Positions 44,490 to 56,665 of a stretch of 64,000 nucleotides of DNA are shown here, one piece after another. Location of the stretch: positions 1,054,001-1,118,000 of the forward strand of contig LSAX01000003.1 of NCBI GenBank assembly GCA_001557505.1, given 5' to 3'. Position numbers and translations under genes: made by a program. How positions within the stretch are numbered: position 1 is the first letter of the stretch; each line of letters begins with the position of its first letter. The notes under the pieces are model-generated. The model made no database searches, was not told the origin of the DNA, and worked only from the letters and a program-made list of their open reading frames with translations. The DNA comes from Reticulascus tulasneorum. Taxonomy: Eukaryota; Ascomycota; Sordariomycetes; Glomerellales; Reticulascaceae.

Positions 44490-45962
44490 GGAGGGGACGT
44501 TGGGGAAGCTTTCTTAAGCCAAGAAACGTACCCCTGACCAAAGCTTCTCTCCCTTTGGTCTCTTCATTTGAGCAATTTCATGGGTATTATAATCTCAAAG
44601 TGTTACATCAAAGAATCGAAATGGGTGTGAATTCTATGTTATAGTTGCATGTGATTGCATAATACGAATGACGATGGAGAATAGGACAATCAGGCTGGTG
44701 AGATAAGCCAAGTTCAATGGATTTCATCTGCCCAGACGCACTTAGTTAGGCCGCACAATTCGCTGATCTGGATAGAACTCAAGTTACATCCAACCCGAAT
44801 CAATCAGAGGGGCATCCAGTATCAGTAGCAATGGTTCCTGGACCTCGGTCTCGCAAGGCTGCATTAATAATGCGACGAGATTCCGCATAGCATTGAAGGC
44901 TTGCTCAGCGTAGTCCTGCGAGTGAAAGCTTTAAGATGTTGGGCGAAGAGAGGCTCATCAACGAGGCATATCGGTACATTACAGTCCACCCCATAGTGGA
45001 CTGCATGGGAAAGCAGAGGCGAAGTATGGACTTCTTTCCAGCGACCAGGTTCAAAAGGGTGTGTCTGAAACTCAATTGATATTGGAGTCCACTGTGTTTG
45101 GATTGCGATATAAATTTGTTCAAGAAAGGAGAGCAAACACAGGTTAAGATTCTAGCGGGCAATAAAGCTGAGTGAGCTTCAACCAATTGTGATGCGACGC
45201 ATGGACGAAATAGGGGATCTCATCTCATCTTCGATCCATCATGCGTCGGCTTTTCCACCCCACAGCTTGGCAATCGGCGGAGTTCGGCTCACGGCAAGCC
45301 CAGGCAGGGAGTCTGGCATGGGACCTGATGACGATTAACCAGGGCATGGACTGGACTTATTGGAGGGTAATTACTGTTTGAGACAAAATTTCGGGTCGTA
45401 GGATCTGAAGAGGCTCGGGGAGATTGAAATATGGATTTCAGGAGGCTGGTGGGGCGACCATGTTTGACTAACAAAGCAGAGCATCCCAGCAACAAATGGG
45501 TAAAGCCAGTCCGGCGACCCCATCAATCAATCTATCTGACCCGGCCGTTGTTTGAATTCAAGCCTCTTGCAGCCTCGTTTTGCGAGTGAGGATGAAAGCA
45601 AGTGGATTGAAAGAACAACCACCACCCCATATGCGGCATGGACCGGGCTGTCATCTTCTTCTGCCTAGTTGAGTGGATGGGGCCGTGAAATCAAGCTTTC
45701 TGCCAAGGGATCTGGAACGATGTGAAGGAAGCTGATGAACGAGTATAAAGGGCTGACAATTCACCCCAGGAATACCAAGAGATATCCAAGACAATGTCCT
45801 GCAGATCTATAGCATTACCGGTTTTGGCTTCATTCTTTTGCCCACACATTCGTTCAAACATTCGTTCATACACACACTCATTACTTGTTTGTCTCACTCA
45901 TTTCACCAGTCTAGTTTCAGTACCAGGTTTTCAGTCACTCTTTACTCATTCACTTTCCCAAG
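44490..45962. other. Intergenic upstream of the polygalacturonase
   Basis: About 1.47 kb with no recognised gene. The 3' part is the polygalacturonase promoter, with a TATAAA at 45744-45749 and a pyrimidine- and CATTC-rich leader (about 45840-45960). Confidence 0.5.
45744..45749 (+). promoter_or_regulatory. TATA box of the polygalacturonase gene
   Basis: TATAAA about 215 bp before the ATG at 45963. The long intervening leader contains CATTCGTT-type repeats around 45850-45872. The transcription start is inferred, not seen. Confidence 0.4.
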
Positions 45963-47227
45963 ATGGTCTCTTTTCTGTTTCTCGCCCTCGGCGCCTTGGC
46001 TTCTACCGTCGTCGCCACCCCGGTTGCTGAGCTCTCGACCCGTGCTGGCACCAGTTGTACCTTCAAAGACGCCAAGTCTGCTATTGCAGGCAAGGCTAGC
46101 TGCTCCACCATCACTCTGAGCAATATTATTGTCCCTGCCGGCACAACGTTGGATTTGACGAGTCTCAAGGACGGTACTCATGTAAGCGTTGTAGCAGGCT
46201 TAGCAGGCCCAATCTGTTGCTGACAAGTTTCGAAAGGTTATCTTTTCTGGCAAGACCACATTCGGTTACAAGGAGTGGGAGGGTCCTCTCATTTCCTTCA
46301 CTGGCAAGAACCTCCTCATTGAAGGTGCCTCTGGCCACTCTATCGACTGTGGGGGTGATCGATGGTGGGACACCAAGGGAAGCAACGGTGGCAAGACGAA
46401 GCCCAAGTAGGTTCTAGTCTTTACTTTGGCTTCAATTTGGCTTACGCGATTGTTAGGTTCTTTAGCGCCCACAAGCTTGTGAACTCCAACATCAAGAATC
46501 TTAACGTCCTGAACACTCCTGTGCAGGGTTTCAGCATTAACGCTGCTACCAATCTCGGCATGTAAGTTATGCAAGTAAATAGCACAGCGTTTGAACATTG
46601 CTAACTCTATCATCTAGCTACGACGTGACGTTGGACAACTCCCTTGGCGATACCAAGGGTGGTCACAACACCGACGCTTTCGACGTAGGCTCCTCGACCG
46701 GTGTATATATTTCGGGAGCCATTGTTAAGAACCAGGATGATTGCCTGGCCATCAACTCCGGTACCAACATCACCTTCACTGGAGGCAGCTGCAGTGGTGG
46801 CCACGGCCTCTCTATCGGCTCTGTTGGTGGCCGTTCCGACAACATCGTCAAGACTGTCCGCATCCTTAATTCCAAGATCTCCAACTCGGACAATGGAGTT
46901 CGCATCAAGACCGTCTCCGGCGCCACCGGATCCGTCTCGGACGTTAAGTACGAGAGTATCACTCTATCCAATATTGCCAAGTACGGCATCGTCATTCAGC
47001 AAGATTACGAGAACGGCTCACCCACCGGCACCCCCACCGGAGGCGTTCCCATTACTGGCCTGACTCTCAACAAGATAACCGGCTCCGTCACTTCCAAGGC
47101 TCAGGCTGTCTACATTCTCTGCGCCTCGGGTGCTTGCAAGAACTGGACTTGGACTGGCGTTGCCGTTACTGGTGGCAAGGTGTCCAAGACTTGTCTCAAC
47201 GTCCCATCTGGCGGTGCCAAGTGCTAA
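45963..47227 (+). CDS. Endopolygalacturonase, GH28
   Basis: Four exons: 45963-46181, 46237-46406, 46457-46561 and 46618-47227, giving 367 aa, the usual size of a fungal endo-PG. A signal peptide ([18 protein letters not shown]) and short propeptide ending near LSTRA precede the mature enzyme at TSCTF. All four GH28 signatures are present: NTDAFDVG (first catalytic aspartate), [11 protein letters not shown] (the catalytic Asp pair), [12 protein letters not shown] (the histidine motif) and the substrate-binding RIKT. It hydrolyses alpha-1,4 bonds in homogalacturonan of plant pectin outside the cell. Introns interrupt the beta-helix at positions typical of the family (for example just before FFSAHKL and YDVTLDN). 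A TATA box lies 215 bp upstream. Confidence 0.96.
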
Positions 47228-48025
47228 ATTTCGCAGCTGTTGAGAATTTGTGGGGGTTGGCTATCAAGCTTTCTCAATATGTGCATGCTACATGGTTCAC
47301 TTTGCAAATGATGCATTGTATCAACATTTACAACAAACCATGAATTCTTGTATATACTTCATAACACACGAAATAAACTGTAAAATTTCTGTTCAAAGCC
47401 GATGATACTATGTGCAGGAGTGTATAAGCTTGTATTCAGTAGTGCGGCCGACCTGCCGGCTCAGTGCATCTTGAGCCATTTTCGACCCAGGCAATTGCAG
47501 ATACGAAGTGCACGCTCGTAGGGAACAAGAGATTCAAATAAGCTTTCTACATACCAAAGCCTGACGTCAATTTGTAAAGCAAACTAAATACAACGGTTCG
47601 CATAAGAGACGTTGCATTGGCGGGAACAACCGTCTCCTGGTAAGCACCCGCAAACATTACTCCGTATTACATATCGCCGAACGCCACAACCGTCCATGAA
47701 CCACTAAACTGCGGCATGCGGACTTTTGTATGCATGGCAGCCATGGTCAGTGTCAAGCCATGATGCGCGTGTCTGAACGCCTTCTCGTATTCTACCAGCT
47801 AAATTTAGACTTTGATAGTTGAGGATGTGTCAAGATGTGTGCAGAAGTGAGAATGTGATGGCTTCGGGAGATATAAGACAAGATTAATCTCCCGATTTGA
47901 ATGGCTTGTAAGTATTGAGAAATATCTCGAGCTATCACTCAAGACCAAGAACAGTTTATCTGTATCAAATCAAGCTCTCGCGTTCTTACTACGAACAACA
48001 ACTCGACGTCCTCGCCAACCACACG
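47228..48025. other. Intergenic interval
   Basis: About 800 bp without a recognised gene. It contains the polygalacturonase 3' end and the leader of the secreted protein gene at 48026. Confidence 0.5.
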
Positions 48026-48400
48026 ATGAAGTTCACCAAAGCTTTAATTGGATCCCTCATGGCAGCCGTCCCAAATACGATCAACATTGCTAGCGCAAAA
48101 GCTGTTGACAAACGGATTCTCTACATCGGAGTTTTCGTTGCTAGCGATGAGCCCGTCTGCCCCCTCGCAACGTTCGATCGTTACTTCTTCGCATACGGAT
48201 CGGAGAGTCCCGCTTGCAGGAACTTTCCAAACAACTTTGTCTATAAGGCCATCGACGTGGACTTCTGGGACCCTCAATGCCTCCTCACCCTTTACCAAAC
48301 ATTCGACTGCTCCGACCCAGGCATTGTCACTGGTCCTGATTGCTGGACACCTGAAGGTAGAATTGCAGGTTATAAGGTTACGTGCCCATATCGCCCTTGA
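48026..48400 (+). CDS. Small secreted cysteine-containing protein
   Basis: Single-exon gene of 124 aa. The ATG at 48026 is chosen over upstream in-frame codons because it starts a signal peptide (MKFTKALIGSLMAAV, then a small-residue region ending about residue 25). A dibasic VDKR (about 27-30) could be a processing site. The mature part has six cysteines (in EPVCPL, PACRN, PQCLL, FDCSD, PDCW, VTCPY) and is aromatic- and proline-rich. No known domain. It differs in sequence from the paired six-Cys family at 6.8 and 38.4 kb. An effector-like or structural role is inferred. Confidence 0.65.
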   Translation: MKFTKALIGSLMAAVPNTINIASAKAVDKRILYIGVFVASDEPVCPLATFDRYFFAYGSESPACRNFPNNFVYKAIDVDFWDPQCLLTLYQTFDCSDPGIVTGPDCWTPEGRIAGYKVTCPYRP

Positions 48401-49111
48401 CCTATGATTGTGGCGTGGGGGGTTTGATTTGAGCCCAATACCCGTCTGCTTGAGGAAGTGTGTCTTTAGCTGAGTGGAGGGGAATATCAGCGACTTCATA
48501 GTCAAAATGCAAACGTTCTCCTCACCATGTCTAACAATTTTATTATGAATATGTCTAGTTAGGTATGTTGTATTACTTTTAGATACTATTCCAGCCCAGA
48601 TGATACCATCAGGGGGCCATTGATGTAATAGGTACCTAGAGCAAGGGGCGACGCAATTTGCTACCTCAAGATTTGTCATGATCGGTCATGGCTTTGGAAG
48701 TTCATCTTGAGTGGCGGTATTTAAAAGGCGTGAGGCTCTATTGTATAGCTTCATCAGACAGTTTAGCATCCAATGAAGAAGCCGTCATCTCGAAATTCCG
48801 AACCTAGTCTTTTAATCAAGTCCGAACCAAATGCCGAAGAGACCTCTCGGGCCAATCCCACAGCGGTACATCCGGGTATGCGGCTCGTTAGCTCTTGTTA
48901 TACACACAGTGGCCTCGTCAGGACTTATGCGTCATTCCCGGTGACCTAATTAGGTAGGTCGCTTAATTATTACACCGACTGAATCTAGATAACCACATCG
49001 AATTTCTTGATACGCCTGTCTAACATCCATTTTGCTTTCTTATCAACCTTCACATCTAACATCTAGCACCTTGGTCTGGTACCAGAAGTATTATTTGCTG
49101 TATCTGCTGCA
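48401..49111. other. Intergenic upstream of the ABC transporter
   Basis: About 710 bp. The minus frame at 48044-48679 is antisense to the secreted protein and is not supported. The 3' part is the ABC transporter promoter. Confidence 0.5.
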
Positions 49112-52100
49112 ATGCACAACATCAGTATCACTGCGAGCTGTGAGGACTCGTTTGGACCCGCAGCAACCGACTGCGGCAGCAGGTTCGACTTCACATTGCT
49201 ATTCGAGCAGTCCATTCTCAGCATCGGGCCATCCGCCGTCCTGCTGCTGGTTGTTCCTCTCCGAATCCACCAACTCTGGCGACAGAGTCGCAAAGTACTT
49301 CAGCACCCTTTCCATGTCTTCAAAATAAACGCTTGCTTGGTGTTCGGGGCCTTGCAACTGGCGCTCTTGGTTTTGTGGGCCGAGACTCCGTTGACAACCA
49401 CTGTGTCTCTCGCTGCCGCGACTCTTGGCTTTGTCGATGCACTGGTTATCGGTGCACTGAGCTATATTGAACATATTCGATCTGTCAGGCCATCCGCCGT
49501 TATCTGCGTGTATCTCGTATTCTCGTCTCTGTTTGATGCAGTTCAATGTCGGACACTGTGGCTTCTGCATGATGTACCGGCCCTCGCAGCTGTCTTTACA
49601 GCGTCCTTGTCATTTAAGGTGGCCATTTTACTTCTAGAGATCCAGGGAAAGCACAAGTATCTGCTTACTGCATGGCAGGCCCTGGGTCCTGAGTCCACTA
49701 GTGGAATCATAAGTCGAAGCTTCTTCTGGTGGCTTAACGAGTTGATGCAGCAAGGCTTCAAGGCCACTTTATCGCTGTCATCGCTGTATGAGACTGATAA
49801 AGAGCTTCGATCCGAAAGGCTTCTACGTCGCATTCAGCTGTCATTAGGACGACAAAATCATACTGGGCGATACGCTCTATTTTTTTCACTTCTTGAGTCC
49901 AACAGGGTTGCTCTAATGATCGGCGTCTTTCCTCGTTTATGCTTGATCGGTTTCAAATTCTCGCAGCCATTTTTGATAAATCGAGTCATCCACTATGTTG
50001 AGGGGAATAAGGGTTCTGATCCCAAGAATGTAGGATATGGGCTCATCGCCGCGGCTGGCTTCATATATCTTGGCAATGCAGTGAGTTGATTATGCCAAGG
50101 ACTTGTATTACAGAGATACTCATCGTCTTCCCATCAGCTATCTACAGGCTTCTACCAGCACAAGCTGTTCCGCTTGATCACCATGGTTCGAGGTGCCCTC
50201 GTGTCTCTCATCTTTTCGCGTACTTTGGATCTCGATTCATCTACAGCAGCAGGGTCATCTACACTGACGCTTACGAGCGCAGACGTGGACAGAATTTGCC
50301 TATCTTTTGAAAGTATCCACGAGATATGGGCTAATCCAATAGAGATTGGAGTTGCCATTTGGCTGCTTGAGAGACAACTTGGTGTGGGATGCATTGGTCC
50401 TGCCATCACCGTCATTGGTAGGAGTGCTCTTCTCGGGCAATTCGATATCACAGACTCCGGACAGTGACTGATTATCACCAGGTTGTACTGTTGCTATGCT
50501 GAAGCTTTCTAAGTACATGGGCCCAGCACAAAAAGCATGGAACGAGGCGATTCAGAAACGAGTTACAGTCACATCTGATATTCTTGGTTCCATCAAGGAA
50601 GTCAAGATGCTGGGAATGGTGGACTCTTGGCTACAAGCAATCCAAGACTTGCGAGTGGGGGAATTGACACTTTCAAAGAAGTTCCGCACATTCATTGTGT
50701 ATATGAACATTCTCGGTCAGCAGCCATTTCATCTCGACTCCCTACCTGTGTGCTAACTAGACAAAGGAAACACCCCATCCATGCTGGCTCCGGTTATCAC
50801 CTTTGGAATATCCATTCTGGCTTGGAGCATGAGCGCACACCAGTCTTTATCAATTGCCACGGTTTTTACCTCTCTTTCCATTATTGGACTAATTGTGGCT
50901 CCACTAGCGCAATTGCTCTCAGCAGTGCCGAGTTTTGTCAGCTCGTTGGGATGCTTTGATAGAATCCAAAGTTTTCTTGAGCTGGATCAAGCTACGCACA
51001 AGACTTATGGCTCATCCCCGCTATTGCAAAGACAGGACACACGGGCAGTCATTGGAGAGAACATTGAGCTCTCCGAGCTGTCGTCAACCAGTGTTGTGTG
51101 TCCTGGAGAACTCTTAGCCACTCGCAATGCCAGCTTCGCCATCAGACTCGGTGAACCTCCAATCTTACAAGACATCAGTATCCGCATAATTCCATCCACC
51201 TTGACAATTGTTACAGGCAAAGTAGGTTCGGGGAAGACGACGTTACTGCGAGGGCTTTTAGGCGAGCTTCACGCTACTGGATATGTCAAGACTTCACAGA
51301 CAGGGGCTGCGTACTGCGCTCAAACAACCTGGTTAACCAATGCAACCATCAAACAGAACATATTGGGACAGGGAGCTATGGAAAGTCCTTGGTACGAGAC
51401 TGTGACTCGTGCGTGCTCTCTCGATAGAGATTTCCAGCAACTCCCGGCAGGCGACCAGTCCCTGATCGGCAGTAAAGGTCTATCCCTTAGCGGTGGCCAA
51501 AAGCAGCGAGTTGTAAATCTTTCCCAATCACTCCATAGATTTCTGTATAAATTCTGACGGAAGTCCCTAGGCTTTGGCGCGAGCTATTTACTCGCGGAAA
51601 CCTGTGCTTATAATTGACGATGTTCTGAGCGGCTTGGATTGGACAACCCAAAGCCATGTTTGGGATCAAGTCTTTAGTCCCACCAACGGACTACTTCGGC
51701 AACAAGGCATGGCGGTAGTTCTGGCTACACATACTTGTAAGCTCGCAAGAAAACGTGGCTAGTCAGGTCTAATAGTTCGTAGTGAACCATTTAGAACACG
51801 CGGATAACATCGCAATACTTGGGGACGACGGCAGAATCACTCACCAGGGTAGCTACAACGATGTGAAGCTCAGCCCGTACCTGATTAACCTGCCAGTGCA
51901 AGCTAAAGAGCACCAGACCAGCAGCATATCTGTTCTTAAAGTCGAGCGGGGGGAGGAACGAAACCACCCAATGCAGCCAAACTCCCGACTGGAGAAAGAA
52001 GACGACTTACTTAGACGTGCAGGCGACACGGCACTGTATTGGTATTATCTCAAGTCAGTTGGCTGGCGATATGCAGCTGCTGCAATGTTGTTTATGGCGC

Positions 52101-54012
52101 TGGAGGCATGGTTCATCGTCTTTCCTCGTTAGTTCTCATTCAGCCCGAGGTGTCACATTAGCGTTAGCTAACAGCACGCACAGAGATATGGTTGAAGTTC
52201 TGGACCGAAGCCAATTCCAGCAGTGACGGGGCGAACACAGGGATGTACTTTGGTATATTTGCCATGATTTCGATTGTAGGCCTAGTGTTTATTGGTCTTG
52301 ACGTCTGGTATGTCTCTATCGCATCTTCATTGCTCGCCTTGGCTAATAACATAGGTTCATGTTCGTGATCGTCATCCCAAAATCGGCCCAGAGCTTGCAC
52401 TGGACGTTGATTCAAACTGTCATGAAGTAGGTCCATCACCCCAGGTCTGATGTCCATCGTAACAAGATAACTAGAGCTCCCCTATCTTTTTTCGTCTCGA
52501 CAGACACCGGTGATCTGGTTAACAGGTAAGAGCTCCTCTTCCTCAAAATCCTTGTCTAATGCCCTGTAGGTTCAGCCAAGACATGTCACTTGTCGATAGG
52601 GACTTACCAACGGCTTTCTTCATGACGTTCTCAGGTTAGTCTCTTGACCTTTTTTTGTTCTATTAGACACTTATTAGTTACTAGGCGTCTTTACGTGCCT
52701 AGCAGAGGCAATACTCATTGTTATCGGCGCCAAGTACCTAGCTGCCGTGATTCCCTTTGCACTGGTAGCACTCTACTGCTTGCAATCGTTCTACCTACGA
52801 ACATCTCGACAAATACGCCATCTAGAAATTCAGGCAAAAGCACCTCTATATACCCATCTGCTAGAAACGTTAGACGGTCTAACGACAATCCGCGCTTTTG
52901 GATGGCAATCGTCATTTCATGGCACTTCTATGAGGCTACTGGATGAATCGCAACGACCTTATTACTTGCTCTTCTGCATTCAGCGATGGCTCACCCTAAT
53001 CCTCGATCTGTTTGTCGCTGTCTCCGCTGTCCTTCTTGTCACTTTTGGCGTCCTGACTCCCTCTGCGACCAGCACGAGTGCTATCGCCATCGCCTTGTAT
53101 AATGTTCTCAGCTTCAACCAGTCGCTGGCAAATCTCGTATCCTCGTGGACTCGACTGGAGACATCTCTGGGTGCGATTTCGCGGCTGCGGACATTCGAGG
53201 GTCGAACGCCGCAAGAAGCGGCTCCCAGTCTTGCAGGGCTGGCGGAACCGCCGGCACAATGGCCATCCCAAGGAAAGCTGGAGGTAAGGAACGTTACAGC
53301 GTCATATACTGCCGGCGCAGATCCGGTGCTCAAGAATATCTCCTTCATCATCCGCGCGGGCGAGAAGGTAGCAGTCTGCGGGCGCACGGGGAGTGGCAAG
53401 TCCTCTTTCCTCCTAACGCTCTTTCGACTGCTCGACTTAGATTCCGGCGCTATCGTTCTCGACGGAATTGATATCTCTCATGTACCTCAAAATGATCTGC
53501 GCCGCCGCCTTATCGCATTTCCTCAGGAACCACTCCTCTTCCCTGGAACACTACGGTCAAATGTCACTTCACATTGGGTTGACGGTGGTTCTGATGAAAT
53601 CCTGACCGACGAACGGATAATATCCACCTTGAACAAAGTCTCCCTCTGGTCATCGATCTCCTTGCACGGCGGGCTGGACACAGATATTTCCAACTTCTCC
53701 CTATCACAGGGGCAGAAGCAGCTTCTGTGTCTCGCTCGAGCCGTTCTCCGCAAAGACTCAAGCAGGGTGCTCGTGCTAGACGAGGCCATGAGTGCAGTTG
53801 ACCAAGAAACAGAGGAGATGATGGTCAAATTGCTGGAAACGGAGTTCGTTGAGCACACCGTCATCTCGGTAGTTCATAGGCTGCACACAATTAGAAACTT
53901 TGACACAGTTGTGGTCTTGGATAAGGGAGCTATAGTTGAGACGGGGGCGCCGGAAACACTGCTTGTGGAAGAAGGGGGGATATTTCGAGGCATGTGGAAT
54001 AGAGAAGGTTAG
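49112..54012 (+). CDS. ABCC (MRP-type) full transporter
   Basis: Eleven exons: 49112-50080, 50138-50417, 50482-50715, 50767-51509, 51571-51736, 51783-52127, 52184-52307, 52355-52426, 52475-52525, 52570-52634 and 52685-54012. The total of 4377 bases is a whole frame of 1458 aa, the normal length of the family. Layout: an N-terminal TMD0-like helix bundle, TMD1, NBD1 (P-loop GKVGSGKTT, signature LSGGQKQR, Walker B LIIDD, His switch in ATHT), a linker, TMD2, and NBD2 (GRTGSGKSS, signature SLSQGQKQL, Walker B VLVLDE, His switch in VVHR). NBD1 has Asp where NBD2 has the catalytic Glu, as in MRP1-type asymmetric pumps. It exports conjugates, drugs or metabolites across plasma or vacuolar membranes. 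One intron (51510-51570) uses an unusual GTTGTA donor. Confidence 0.92.
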
Positions 54013-54646
54013 AAATATGTCCCCAAGTAGAGCTCCCATGAGAGAGTATTTGATGATCTGATCATCGTACTCGTTAAAGAATTATATGGCACTTGCGTTC
54101 AGGGCTATGATGCATATCAATAACTACTGCGATGATTACGAGACCATGCTTCGCAACATGTTTGCTTCGTCTTTCCAAAAACGACCCTTTCGGTAAATAT
54201 CCGTCTATCACCAACCGAACCGCACTGAGAGATGGCTGTGAATGCAAACTGTGTTGATTACTGATCTCAATCTGAGCTATGGGTTTATCGGCACATACGA
54301 AATCTGCGCACAAGCTGGGAGAGTTGGAGCAAGCACGAGCAGCTTGCAGCACTCCAAGACGACTTCAAAGGAATGAATGAACCGATTCGAGTTGACGTTT
54401 CGATCGGCTTTAGTGCGCCATCCTCGCCCTAGATACCCCGCACAGCCAATATCTGGTCGTCTGCAGAGTACACCAGTACCTGCAGCGCCATTGTCGGGTC
54501 TGATGAGAGGCCCAGGAGTGCAAACCAACCTCCGACTTCTTATTTGTTGGTGCTTTCACAGCTGAAATCGAGATCCTTGGTGGCGGCAGGCATTGTGTAT
54601 TGGATCAACCCTGTTGCACCCTCTTGATTCGACGTCACTGCCAGTA
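54013..54646. other. Intergenic between ABC transporter and transposon
   Basis: About 630 bp with no supported gene; it ends at the TA target dinucleotide of the Tc1-type element. Confidence 0.5.
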
Positions 54647-54673
54647 CGGACATACGCTTCAAAAGTCTTGTCC
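54647..54673 (+). repeat. Left terminal inverted repeat of the Tc1-type element
   Basis: 27 bp beginning CGGAC and including TTCAAAAGTCTTGTCC, next to TA. It matches the inverted right end at 24 of 27 positions; the three differences are all transitions (A/G or C/T). Weaker similarity continues further in. Confidence 0.8.
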
Positions 54674-54744
54674 CACGCTAGCCAACGCCACCAACGCCAC
54701 AGACTTGGCAAAGCAGCGATTCTATCTATCTTATTGAAGCTATT

Positions 54745-56082
54745 TTAGTCGATCTGGATATGCCTTCGTCTAACAGTACTCGGCTGTATATGCTCCCGGC
54801 CCTCTTTATACTCATTACCACCTTCTTGTTCGATAATAAGAGCGATATGACGAGGAATACGCTCAACAAACCCTTGTAAGATGTACATCGGCATATCAAG
54901 CCAAGCCTGCTGCCACTTCCGGATTGCTTCGGCCCTTGATTTCGGGGCTCCATATCTAGTTGTACGTCTCTTAAGCCAGAACCAAGCTGGCTCAATAGCA
55001 TTAAGATCGGGCGAGTTACCACACCATAAGAGACGAGTGATCTTGTTGATATCATAATAACGGTCTTGAATCCAATGAGCGTGGCTTGGAGCCTTATCCT
55101 CTTGAACAATTGTATTTGGACGGACTGAAAGACATTCTCTTGCGAAAGGGAATAGTAGAGGGCCAAGGATAGTTGTCTGATATCGATACCAATCGATCCC
55201 GGCACCAGTCCCTCGAGATAACTTGCCGTGCTTTGCGTCCCACTTCCATTCAGGCTTCTTGCCGGGGATCCCTCGAAGCCTAAGACGGTTCATATGAGTT
55301 GAAAGCTCCCACTCTTCCTTCTTGGTAGGCTCAAGTTCTTCGTTAAGTGAAGCAATAAACTTCTCGGCGATCTTCTTCTCTTAGGCAGTCTCTGGAAGCC
55401 AGCAATGGCTTGGCCCTCTCTCATCATATGTGAAGCAGCCCCAGAACATGAATTCTGTATAGCCTTTCCAACGCTCGCGAATACAGCTCTTTGTGAACGC
55501 CTCTTTCGAAGTTCTCCATACTTTATAGCCGCCTCGACGATGATTCAAGAGAACAGACGTCTCGTCAGACCAGATCACGTTCTTCCAGTCCTCAAGAGTC
55601 CAGTGTTGATGTTGTAAACACCACTGAAGACGTTCAGCTTTCATCCTCTTATTTAGATTAGGTTTTTTAGTAGGCTTCGTCTTCCGATATCCATTCTCTC
55701 GTAAGATCCTCCAGATCGTGGTTTCTGATATCTCGAAGCCAACGTCGCTGAAATCACCGGCGAGATCAGCACAGGACTTCTCTCGGCCGTGGCGATTTGA
55801 TCGTACCTTATCGAGAGTTTGTTGTACGATTTCAGGGGTCTTCTTCGTTGGACGGCCGGATCGAGGAGCATCTTGTAGATATTCGTCTTTCAGGGACATT
55901 GGACGGCAATTAGGATCAAACCCTCGTTCAATTGCTCTAGCATAGATCCGATTAACCTGACGGGTTGATATTCCAGTTAGCCCGGCGACTTCTACAGTAG
56001 TTTTGCCCCCGGGAGGAGACTTAAGTGTAACAACAAGGGCTCGCGTTGCGATATCTGTTTCTTTGCCCCGGCTTGTAGCCAT
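54745..56082 (-). pseudogene. Tc1-type transposase with an in-frame stop
   Basis: The frame runs on the minus strand from the ATG at 56082 (MATSRGKETD) to the stop at 54745. It is interrupted once by a TAA at 55381-55383; both sides stay in the same frame, about 445 codons in all. N-terminal helix-turn-helix (VEVAGLTGISTRQVNRIYARA; SETTIWRILRENGY), then the DDE core: IWSDETSV (first Asp), VQEDKAPSHAHW (second Asp) and DLNAIEPAWFWLKRR (Glu). The second Asp and Glu are 34 residues apart, the DD34E spacing of Tc1 elements. Loss of the C-terminal half would abolish transposition unless the stop is read through. The change could be a CAA-to-TAA type transition. Confidence 0.85.
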
Positions 56083-56215
56083 TTTGAACAAGTAATATTG
56101 ATTTAATATAGAAGAGATATACAATAAATCGAATAGCATGAGAGGAATATTGTAGGATGCTTCTGAGGGGTTGTGAAATTGTGGCGCAATTAAACGAGCC
56201 TTGGCGTCTTGGCGA

Positions 56216-56242
56216 GGACAAGACTTTTGAAACGCACGTCCG
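56216..56242 (-). repeat. Right terminal inverted repeat of the Tc1-type element
   Basis: Inverted copy of the left end, next to a TA at 56243-56244. Reading inwards it begins CGGACGTGCG against CGGACATACG at the left end. Confidence 0.8.
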
Positions 56243-56665
56243 TATTGTTAGTGGAATGAGGCGAAGCCCAGAGCGCGGGGCTTGCTAACCGTACTTCGTA
56301 TCCATCGAGCTGCAAATTGCTTCGGGTACACTTACCGGGCTGGACGTTTCCAAGACTAATTAACATGTCCAGATTTAGCAACATCCCTTGTTGGATTTAA
56401 ATAAACAGGAACTTGCGGAAGTGATGATCCTGTTACCTTTCCCGTACAGCCACTATGTCTTTTTCCGGCCTGTTTATTATTCCGTCTTATTTTTTACAGC
56501 GTATGTCTTCATATCATCACTGACGCAGCCACAGTGATTGCTTGGATGCAATTTAACGGTCAGGAGAGGCAGGATATATAAACTCGCACGGCAGCCAGTT
56601 GTAGTCAATATAGAGGCCTGATAAGAATTTGACTTAATTATCAACTTCACACACTTACAGAGAAT
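56243..56665. other. Intergenic, promoter of a small secreted protein gene
   Basis: About 420 bp. It contains a TATATAAA at 56575-56582 and no supported gene. Confidence 0.5.
56575..56582 (+). promoter_or_regulatory. TATA box of the duplicated-Cys-module secreted protein
   Basis: TATATAAA lies 84 bp before the ATG at 56666, giving a leader of about 50 nt. It is only about 330 bp from the end of the Tc1-type element. Confidence 0.6.

Larger units (their letters stand above)
54647..56242 (-). mobile_element. Tc1/mariner DNA transposon
   Basis: A 1596-bp element with imperfect terminal inverted repeats, flanked by TA on both sides (54645-54646 and 56243-56244), the Tc1/mariner target duplication. 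It carries one transposase gene on the minus strand with a single in-frame stop. Both ends are present, so it could be mobilised in trans. It lies about 630 bp from the ABC transporter and 420 bp from a small secreted protein gene. Confidence 0.85.

Noticed and set aside
48044..48679. 211-codon minus-strand frame
   Set aside because: Mostly antisense to the small secreted protein at 48026-48400, which has a signal peptide and paired cysteines; the minus frame has no features.
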